A DNA stretch of 40,571 bases from an uncultured Bacteroidota bacterium (GTDB lineage Bacteria; Bacteroidota; Bacteroidia; Chitinophagales; Chitinophagaceae), in contig CAIMDZ010000049.1 in assembly GCA_903839875.1 (NCBI GenBank), positions 1 to 40,571 of the forward strand, in the 5' to 3' direction. The first letter of the stretch is position 1; the number at the start of each line of letters is the position of its first letter. The translations under genes were made by a program, and so were the position numbers. The notes under the pieces were generated by a model. The model saw nothing but the letters and a program-made list of their open reading frames with translations, did no database searches and was not told where the DNA came from. This document shows positions 15,683 to 22,222 of the stretch, in pieces.

Positions 15683-16861
15683 ATGAAACCCGATTTCAAT
15701 AATACAGAAATAGCATTTAAGTATCGTACTGACAGTGACATGAAACGTGCGCGCTTCTTGTTTTCTTTTATGGCCTCACCTTTCCTCACCAAATTCGGGA
15801 TAGGCGCCGCAAAATTAGGCATGGCATTGCATATGCCAATAAAGGGGTTGTTAAAGAGTACCATATTCAGCCAGTTTTGTGGCGGAGAAACACTGGAAGA
15901 AACCGCCCATACATCTGAGGTTATCAGCAGGTATAATGTGGAGACCATACTCGACTATGGGGTAGAAGGAAAAGAAAGCGACGAAGAATTTGACAAGGCT
16001 GTGCCTGAGTTTATCAGGGCCATTGATTATGCGGCTTCCCAAAAACATATTCCATTCATCAGCCTGAAGATAACAGGATTTGCACGGTTTGGATTACTGG
16101 AAAAGATACATTCAGGACAATCATTGACCATGGACGAGACGGCAGAATGGAAGCGTGTGCATGATCGTATTGATAAAATCTGCGGAGCCGCCGCCGGGAA
16201 ACGTATTATGGTACTCATTGATGCTGAAGAAACATGGATACAGGAACCATGCAACCAGCTTACAGAGGCAATGATGGAGAAGCACAATCTGAAGGAAGCA
16301 ATTGTGTTTAATACTTACCAGTTTTACAGCCATGGCACCTTACCTTTTTTAAAGTATGCGATAGACCAGGCAGTACAAAAGAAATACATACTCGGCGCGA
16401 AACTCGTAAGGGGAGCCTATATGGAGAAAGAAAGGGAGCGTGCAAAGCAAATGGGATATGAAGACCCTATTCAACCAGATAAGGCGAGTACAGACCGCGA
16501 TTATGATGCCGGCGTATTGCTATGCCTGCAAAATCTTGATAAGCTTGCTGTCTTCATAGGAACGCATAATGAGAAGAGTTGCGCGGATACTACTACATAT
16601 ATGGATGCGCATGGCATTATACCCAACCATCCCAGGGTGTTCTTTTCCCAGCTCTACGGCATGAGCGATAATCTTTCTTTCAATCTTGCCCATTCTGGCT
16701 ACCTTGTTTCCAAGTACCTGCCGTATGGCCCGGTAAAAGATGTGATACCCTACCTCATGCGCCGCGCAGAAGAGAACACCTCTGTCGCCGGACAAACAAG
16801 CCGTGAGCTTACTATGATCAACAACGAGATAAAAAGAAGGAGAAAATTATTAGTACGTTGA
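15683..16861 (+). CDS. putA: Proline dehydrogenase
   Basis: A 392-residue monofunctional flavoenzyme that oxidises proline to pyrroline-5-carboxylate and passes electrons to quinone. Diagnostic pieces are KLVRGAYMEKER, FIGTHNEKS, FFSQLYGMSDN and the C-terminal YLMRRAEENTS, which carries the substrate-binding Arg pair. The P5C dehydrogenase domain of bifunctional PutA is absent, as usual in Bacteroidota. The 29-bp gap to the 608-residue gene suggests co-transcription from the Fnr-like site. It converges with queD. Confidence 0.94.
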   Translation: MKPDFNNTEIAFKYRTDSDMKRARFLFSFMASPFLTKFGIGAAKLGMALHMPIKGLLKSTIFSQFCGGETLEETAHTSEVISRYNVETILDYGVEGKESDEEFDKAVPEFIRAIDYAASQKHIPFISLKITGFARFGLLEKIHSGQSLTMDETAEWKRVHDRIDKICGAAAGKRIMVLIDAEETWIQEPCNQLTEAMMEKHNLKEAIVFNTYQFYSHGTLPFLKYAIDQAVQKKYILGAKLVRGAYMEKERERAKQMGYEDPIQPDKASTDRDYDAGVLLCLQNLDKLAVFIGTHNEKSCADTTTYMDAHGIIPNHPRVFFSQLYGMSDNLSFNLAHSGYLVSKYLPYGPVKDVIPYLMRRAEENTSVAGQTSRELTMINNEIKRRRKLLVR

Positions 16862-16868
16862 AGAATGA

Positions 16869-17222
16869 TCACCCCGTATAAATAGCTCCCGAAGTAGGCG
16901 TTTCATTCAATTCTATTTTACTGAGTAAGGGCAAACCGGGTTTTACCTTATTCCAGATCCATTCAGCCAATAATTCACAGGTCGGGTTTTCCAGCCCCGG
17001 TATGTTATTGAGCATTTTATGGTCGAGCATATCTACCACCGGCCCTACCACCTGTTTTATGTCTGCAAAGTCCATTACCCAGCCCAGTTCTTTATCTAAT
17101 GGTCCGTCCAGGAAAATAGTCAGATGATAGGTATGACCGTGTATTTCCCTGCATTTATGTGTTACCGGCACTTTACTCAGAAAATGTGCCGAATCGAAGG
17201 TGAATTGCTTAAAGATAACCAT
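16869..17222 (-). CDS. queD: 6-carboxytetrahydropterin synthase / PTPS family
   Basis: A 117-residue protein of the T-fold PTPS/QueD family. Zinc ligands are H13 (FDSAHF), H28 and H30 (EIHGH), and C24 (HKCREIHGH) is the catalytic cysteine. The CxxxHGH arrangement fits QueD, which makes 6-carboxytetrahydropterin for queuosine. The late ENPTCELLAEWIW and the conserved Glu in IELNETPTSGA also fit. It follows the YhbP-like gene by 21 bp on the same strand. Confidence 0.9.
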   Translation of the reverse strand: MVIFKQFTFDSAHFLSKVPVTHKCREIHGHTYHLTIFLDGPLDKELGWVMDFADIKQVVGPVVDMLDHKMLNNIPGLENPTCELLAEWIWNKVKPGLPLLSKIELNETPTSGAIYTG

Positions 17223-17243
17223 TTGAATACCGGGGTTGATTTT

Positions 17244-17684
17244 TTACAAAGCTAATTCTTCTGCCAGCTTTTTCCATGAACGTTTGTAACCAAAGCCTTT
17301 TGAATTATCAGTAAATTTTACATATTGAAATTCTACTATCCATATTTTTCCAGGCATGGCCATAGCTATAGGATTTTTGGAATAGTAGGCCGAGGCTGCG
17401 GGTGTCAGCGAATCCTCATCTTCTTCATAGGCAACCCCTTCAAATTGAATGCCACGTATAGCTTCAGGATTAAAATTGTCGGGCAAAATAGTGCCTGCAA
17501 CTCTGTTGTTCCGCATCAACAGGTCGCCATGTCTGGTATTGGCCGATGATTTAAAGACAATATGGCCTTCCTTTTCAAATACCGTATATAGTACATTGAA
17601 GCAATAAGGTAAATCGCCTGAGCAACAACAGATAGTGGCTACCTGGTTAGCCGTAATAAATTCGGTTATTTCTTTTTCTACCAT
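17244..17684 (-). CDS. YhbP-like flavin-binding split-barrel protein (UPF0306)
   Basis: A 146-residue protein of the pyridoxamine-phosphate-oxidase-like split barrel. The N-terminal helix EKEITEFITANQVATICC, the RHGDLLMRNNRVAGTIL segment and the C-terminal KGFGYKRSWKKL agree with the YhbP/UPF0306 group in order and length. FMN binding is expected from the family; the substrate is unknown. It is probably co-transcribed with queD. Confidence 0.75.
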   Translation of the reverse strand: MVEKEITEFITANQVATICCCSGDLPYCFNVLYTVFEKEGHIVFKSSANTRHGDLLMRNNRVAGTILPDNFNPEAIRGIQFEGVAYEEDEDSLTPAASAYYSKNPIAMAMPGKIWIVEFQYVKFTDNSKGFGYKRSWKKLAEELAL

Positions 17685-18175
17685 AGTGGGTACTATTTTG
17701 CTTTTCGTCTGTTATTGGTTGGCGGCCTTTGGGAGGATATAGCTGATTTTTTCCCTGACCGGGCACAATTCTGCTGGCTGCTTTTACAGCTTAAATACTC
17801 TGCATAAAATTTCAGGTAAGCTTCCATCTTCAATGCTTCCTGGTCATCACATGCTTTCATACACTTCTTTATTTATCAGATGCTCCTGGCTCTTATAAGT
17901 TTAACGCTTACAGGCCCTGCTTATTTGCCGGTGGGCGTTAAAAAAAAGTTACAGTCTATCGCCTTTCTCTGATTAGTGAAGATGATAAAATAAATCCTAC
18001 AATTTGACTGCTCTTTTCCATTTCTGCTTCGTTGCAATCCCGATAGCTATCGGGATAAATATATTGATATTCGCAGATTTTGCGCCTCGCATAAAAGAAA
18101 AATAACCATCCAACTTCGCAGGATTTATTTTGTATCTTCACTTAGGCAAAAAAATGCATAATAGCGTTAGGAAAA
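17685..18175. other. Intergenic stretch with one dispersed palindrome
   Basis: A perfect 20-bp palindrome, ATCCCGATAGCTATCGGGAT, spans 18037-18056 and matches the copies near 9623-9717. I found no gene in the rest. Short open frames here lack coding character. Confidence 0.6.
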
Positions 18176-18214
18176 TATGACTGTAGTCACAGCCGGGCTA
18201 TGATTTAGGTCATA
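18176..18214. promoter_or_regulatory. Two Crp/Fnr-like dyads before tryptophanase
   Basis: TATGAC-TGTA-GTCACA (18176-18191) and TATGAT-TTAG-GTCATA (18199-18214) are 23 bp apart centre to centre, about two helical turns. A TTTG at 18239-18242 could be the 3' half of a -7 element; the second dyad would then be at -41.5. The first would be near -64.5. Confidence 0.5.
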
Positions 18215-18220
18215 CTTTAT

Positions 18221-18238
18221 TAAGACAGAAATGTCTTA
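18221..18238. promoter_or_regulatory. Rrf2-type operator over the tryptophanase promoter
   Basis: TAAGACA-GAAA-TGTCTTA is a perfect dyad with the same AAGACA-N4-TGTCTT core as 405-432. It lies between the activator-like dyad and the presumed start of transcription, where a bound repressor would block polymerase. It overlaps the ATG at 18231, which is one reason to place the start codon at 18273. Confidence 0.5.
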
Positions 18239-18272
18239 TTTGCGCCTTGTTAGAAACTTTGATACAATAATT

Positions 18273-19649
18273 ATGGAATTCAAAACAATTATTGAGCCTT
18301 TTAAGATCAAGTCGGTTGAGTCAATACATATGTCAACTGAGCAGGAGCGTATTGCATACCTCGAAAAAGCACATTACAATCCTTTCCTTCTAAAGTCGCA
18401 GGAAGTGATTATTGACCTGCTTACCGACAGCGGCACATCGGCCATGAGCAATGAACAGTGGGCGGGCATTATGCGCGGCGATGAATCGTATGCAGGCGCA
18501 AAAAGCTGGGAACGGCTGGAGTTCGAAATAAACGACCTTACCGGTTATCCATACATACTGCCTACCCACCAGGGCAGAGCTGCAGAACACATTTTATACA
18601 GCTATCTCGGAGGTGCAGGTAAGACCTTTATCAGTAATACTCATTTCGATACTACCCGCGCCAACATCGAGTTCAACGGTGCAACAGCAATTGATATACC
18701 CACACCTGCAGCAAAGGACCGCAATTCCAGCGATCCATTTAAAGGCAATCTGGATACCACAAAGCTGGATTCATTGCTGGCAGAGACCGGGTCTGATAAT
18801 ATCGGCGCTGTAATTCTTACTGTTACCAACAACAGCGGCGGCGGACAGCCTGTGAGCATGCAGAATGCGATTGACGTTTCGGCGATCTGTAAAAAACACA
18901 ATGTCCTCTTCATCCTTGATTGTTGCCGTATTGCCGAGAATGCTTACTTCATCCGCCATTTCGAGAAAGGTTATGAAAGCGTTACCTACCGCGAAATTGC
19001 AGAACAGATGTTTTCACTGGCTGATGGCGCTATTATGAGCGCCAAGAAAGATGCCCTGGTAAACATGGGTGGCTTCCTTGCAGTGAGGAACGAGGCGCTT
19101 GCCGAAGCCTGCACCAGCCTGCTCATTATCAATGAAGGGTTCTCCACTTATGGCGGCCTGTCGGGCAGGGATATGGAAGCCATTGCTATCGGCCTTCGCG
19201 AAGTGTTTGATGCCGACTATCTTAATTACCGCATTAAGAGTACCCGCTACCTTGGTGAGCACATGAGGGAAAAGGGAGTGCCCGTAATTTACCCAATCGG
19301 CGGCCATGCTGTTTATGTGGATGCAGGTTTGTTGTACCCTCATATACCAACCGATCAATATCCCGGCCAGGCTCTTGTTTGTGAACTTTACAAGATTGGC
19401 GGCATACGTGCAGTAGAGATCGGTTCAGTAATGTTCGGCAAGTATGATGAGGATCAAAAGCTGGTTCCCGCCCCTATAGAACTTGTCCGGCTGGCCATCC
19501 CCCGCCGTGTTTATACCCAAAGTCATATAGATTATGTGATCGAGGTTTTTGACGAGATCATCAGAAATGCCAAAAATACGAGGGGGTTGAGGATAACCAA
19601 AGAACCAAAATTCCTGAGGCACTTTACCGCGCATTTTGAGCCGATGTAA
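18273..19649 (+). CDS. tnaA: Tryptophanase
   Basis: A 458-residue PLP enzyme of the beta-eliminating lyase family. The PLP lysine lies in DGAIMSAKKDALVNMGG; other family pieces are PTHQGRAAEHIL, LTVTNNSGGGQPVSM, LDCCRIAENAYFI and VELVRLAIPRRVY-like PIELVRLAIPRRVY. MSAKKDA favours tryptophanase over tyrosine phenol-lyase (MSGKKD), though VNMGGFL recalls the latter. It converts tryptophan to indole, pyruvate and ammonia. The start at 18273 (MEFKTIIEPFKIK) fits the family; an ATG at 18231 would lie inside an operator. Confidence 0.93.
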   Translation: MEFKTIIEPFKIKSVESIHMSTEQERIAYLEKAHYNPFLLKSQEVIIDLLTDSGTSAMSNEQWAGIMRGDESYAGAKSWERLEFEINDLTGYPYILPTHQGRAAEHILYSYLGGAGKTFISNTHFDTTRANIEFNGATAIDIPTPAAKDRNSSDPFKGNLDTTKLDSLLAETGSDNIGAVILTVTNNSGGGQPVSMQNAIDVSAICKKHNVLFILDCCRIAENAYFIRHFEKGYESVTYREIAEQMFSLADGAIMSAKKDALVNMGGFLAVRNEALAEACTSLLIINEGFSTYGGLSGRDMEAIAIGLREVFDADYLNYRIKSTRYLGEHMREKGVPVIYPIGGHAVYVDAGLLYPHIPTDQYPGQALVCELYKIGGIRAVEIGSVMFGKYDEDQKLVPAPIELVRLAIPRRVYTQSHIDYVIEVFDEIIRNAKNTRGLRITKEPKFLRHFTAHFEPM

Positions 19650-19714
19650 TGTTGCGGGACCGACCAAGCATGGTCATTGACATAAGTGTTATTGGTATTT
19701 CCGACACCAAATTC

Positions 19715-19794
19715 AACCCTTTCGGGGTTAGTCAGTGTTCTTGTTGATCCGCCGGTTTTACCGGCGGCTATTCACGGGGAAGCCCGTTGGGCTT
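19715..19794. repeat. Three adjacent hairpins between tnaA and gluQ
   Basis: AACCC-TTTCG-GGGTT (19715-19729), CCGCCGG-N5-CCGGCGG (19749-19767) and AAGCCC-GTT-GGGCTT (19780-19794) follow each other. The last lies within the 3' end of gluQ and encodes its final residues. Together they may end transcription from both converging genes, but none has a clear T-run; a palindromic element is as likely. Confidence 0.6.
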
Positions 19795-20704
19795 GGTTAT
19801 TATCTGCGCTGTCATCAGGTTTGACCATCGATTCCACCAACTCTCCCCAGGTACTCACTTTCTCCCCCGCACCAAAATGTGTTCCAATGAGTGAATAAAT
19901 CTGCTCCGGCGTTTTCCCATCCTTCTTCAGGTGATGCACAGAGGTGGCCCCTTCCGACTTTGATAACTTATTGCCGTCCGCACCCACCACCAGCGGGTGA
20001 TGATAAAAAGTTATTTCCCTGAAGGCATCTTGCTTCAGCGCCTGCGCCAGATAGGCCTGCGCCAGGGTAGATGCCCAAAGGTCTTCACCCCTTACCACCA
20101 GGTCCACGCCGTAATAAATATCGTCAACCACCGAAATAAGCTGGTAAGCTGGTATGCCGTCCTTTCGCCTTACAATAAAGTCATTCATGGACACGGGAAG
20201 GGTGGCCTTTACAGTTCCCGTTAATGTCTTTACTGCCAGCTCCTTAAACTCTGATGTATCTAACCGCCAGCTTGTATTGGGCGTATCCATAGGTATGCCA
20301 ATTGTCCTGCACGTTCCGGGGTAACCTTTGTCAGGCCCGCCGCTCAGCACCTTTGCCCTGCTGCAGCTACATGCAAATACATGCCCCTCATCCCTTAGTT
20401 GCTGCAGTGTGTTTCTGTACATGCCCATTCTATGCACCTGCGAAAATTCCTGCTCATACTCCTTCATGTTTCGCGGCCCTTCATCCCATGGTATTTCCAG
20501 GAAGTTAAGGGTGTCAAAAATATCCTGAACATACAGTTTGTTGGTCCGCTCCAGGTCAAAGTCATCTATCCGCAGTAGTATGCTGGCATTCGTTTTCCTT
20601 GCCAGTGCAGCAGTAATGGCAAATGACAGAATATTACCCAGATGCAGGTATCCGCTGGGTGTAGGCGCAAATCTTGTCCTTTTAAAAGTAATGTGCTCTT
20701 CCAT
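19772..20704 (-). CDS. gluQ: Glutamyl-Q tRNA(Asp) synthetase
   Basis: A 310-residue class I synthetase-like protein without the anticodon-binding domain of GltX. It has HLGN at 21-24 (HIGH motif), NKLSKSEGA at 245-253 (KMSKS), and C112, C114, Y128 and C132 (ACSCSR...YPGTCR), the zinc site of GluQRS/YadB. It attaches glutamate to queuosine in tRNA(Asp), which fits with queD nearby. The last residues (NNQAQRASP) are encoded by a palindromic repeat, so the natural C-terminus may have been altered. Confidence 0.88.
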   Translation of the reverse strand: MEEHITFKRTRFAPTPSGYLHLGNILSFAITAALARKTNASILLRIDDFDLERTNKLYVQDIFDTLNFLEIPWDEGPRNMKEYEQEFSQVHRMGMYRNTLQQLRDEGHVFACSCSRAKVLSGGPDKGYPGTCRTIGIPMDTPNTSWRLDTSEFKELAVKTLTGTVKATLPVSMNDFIVRRKDGIPAYQLISVVDDIYYGVDLVVRGEDLWASTLAQAYLAQALKQDAFREITFYHHPLVVGADGNKLSKSEGATSVHHLKKDGKTPEQIYSLIGTHFGAGEKVSTWGELVESMVKPDDSADNNQAQRASP

Positions 20705-20900
20705 TTATTTTTAATGGGTTTGTCATCTTCACTTTGTTGCTTGTCATTGCATCTGTAACGTGTAAGATACATAAGACAGCGAAACTAAAGACATCCCCAT
20801 CCTTTCGTTCATCAAAAAATTGGTTTATAACGGACTTGCTGACCAAAATCATAAAAATGATTTAAATATCTTTTTAGGTTAGCGGCAATCCCACAATCTT

Positions 20901-21176
20901 ATGCTTTATACATTGCTTTCTTACCTGGTTCCTTCGGCTATCTTTTTATATATAGTATGCGGCTATGAAGGAAGAGACCTGAAAAAGAAATTCAGGAAAT
21001 TAGGTGATCTGTCGCGGATGAAAAAGGAACAGATCATTGAAAAAGCAGGTAAGCCGGATTCTGTAGCCGGATTAGCCAATGGTATGCAATTATTGGAATG
21101 GCGCAGATTTGGGTACAGAATAGACATAAAATTCGATTACGAAAATAATTTTATAGGCATCAGCCAGGAAAGCTGA
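20901..21176 (+). CDS. Small membrane-anchored protein with a BamE-like fold
   Basis: A 91-residue protein with an N-terminal membrane segment (LLSYLVPSAIFLYIVCG). The following LSRMKKEQIIEKAGKPDSVAG...LLEWRRFGYRIDIKFDYENNFIGI resembles SmpA/BamE-type domains (two helices, then a three-stranded sheet with a 'GKP' turn). The function is unknown. It stands alone between gluQ and truB. Confidence 0.55.
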   Translation: MLYTLLSYLVPSAIFLYIVCGYEGRDLKKKFRKLGDLSRMKKEQIIEKAGKPDSVAGLANGMQLLEWRRFGYRIDIKFDYENNFIGISQES

Positions 21177-21390
21177 TAACTATAATACCGATAGTAACAG
21201 GAACAAGCACCTCCGGATCTCCCAACCTGCTGCAAGCTAAGAGCAATCCCATCTTTCAGGTCCCCAATCAATCTCCCATCTTTCCATCTTCAAATATTAA
21301 GGGGGGAAGCTTGTGTCCTGATGAGCCCCCGCTCTTACCTGATATTCCGAAATTCAACACGTCAATCATTCAACCTATCAACCAATAACT

Positions 21391-21398
21391 TACCTTTG
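21391..21398 (+). promoter_or_regulatory. -7 element directly before truB
   Basis: TACCTTTG matches TAnnTTTG fully and ends 5 nt before the truB ATG, so the transcript would be leaderless or nearly so. No clear -33 element was seen. Confidence 0.5.
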
Positions 21399-21403
21399 CA
21401 ACA

Positions 21404-22111
21404 ATGCAAAAAAGGCCAACAGCCACTGAACTGAAGAAGGGCGGTGTAATACTTATAGACAAACCATATAAATGGACCTCATTTGATGCGGTCAATAGTA
21501 TTAAGATTGCCCTCAGAGCCAAAATAGGCCATGCGGGTACGCTTGATCCGCTGGCAACAGGATTGCTTATTTGCTGTACCGGCGAGATGACCAAAAAAAT
21601 ATCGGGCTACCAGCAACTGCCCAAAGAATATACCGGTATTTTTCACCTGGGCGCAGGCACCGCTACCTACGACCTGGAAAGCGAACCCATGAACGACAGA
21701 CCTTTTGAACATATTACTGAGACGCAGGTGCACGAAGCGGCAAAAAAACTCACCGGCGAAATAATGCAGGTGCCACCTATACACTCTGCGATAAAGAAGG
21801 ATGGCAAACGTTCTTACGACCTTGCCCGTGCAGGTAAGGAAGTGATTATGGAGGCAAGGCCGGTAACTATAGGTGAATTCGAGATATTGTCGGTAAGGCT
21901 ACCTGAGGTGCATTTCAGGATATTGTGCAGCACGGGCACCTATGTACGCTCGCTGGCGCATGACTTCGGTGAATTGCTGGGATGCGGGGCTTACCTGCAG
22001 GAATTGAGGCGCACAAAGATCGGCAACTTCAATGTTGACGATGCTTTGACGCCACAACAATGGAGAGATATTTGGAAACCGCCGGTTGTCAAAACAGATG
22101 AAATACTATGA
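21404..22111 (+). CDS. truB: tRNA pseudouridine(55) synthase
   Basis: A 235-residue enzyme that makes pseudouridine 55 in the T-loop of tRNAs. The catalytic Asp lies in GHAGTLDPLATGLL; other TruB pieces are GVILIDKPYKWTSFDAV at the N-terminus, QVPPIHSAIKKDGKRSYDLARAG and CSTGTYVRSLAHDFGELLGCGAYL. The C-terminal PUA domain is absent or very short, common in Bacteroidota. The start ATG follows the -7 element with almost no leader. Confidence 0.95.
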   Translation: MQKRPTATELKKGGVILIDKPYKWTSFDAVNSIKIALRAKIGHAGTLDPLATGLLICCTGEMTKKISGYQQLPKEYTGIFHLGAGTATYDLESEPMNDRPFEHITETQVHEAAKKLTGEIMQVPPIHSAIKKDGKRSYDLARAGKEVIMEARPVTIGEFEILSVRLPEVHFRILCSTGTYVRSLAHDFGELLGCGAYLQELRRTKIGNFNVDDALTPQQWRDIWKPPVVKTDEIL

Positions 22112-22174
22112 AAACTAAACCTTAATGAAGGGTTAAATTAATGTCAAGCGGTTGTTAATGGAAAAAAGCGGATA

Positions 22175-22203
22175 TTTGGGTGAATAAAAAAATCGTAACC
22201 TTG
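22175..22203 (+). promoter_or_regulatory. Promoter of the RelA/SpoT-fold gene
   Basis: TTTG (22175-22178) and TAACCTTG (22196-22203) are separated by 17 bp, matching the Bacteroidota -33/-7 pair with one -7 mismatch. The leader to the ATG at 22223 would be about 15 nt. Confidence 0.45.
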
Positions 22204-22222
22204 TATATTAATGTAATTGTTT

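Noticed and set aside
17956-18141. Minus-strand 61-residue frame
   Set aside because: It reads through the CCCGATAGCTATCGGG palindrome and shows no protein-like pattern.
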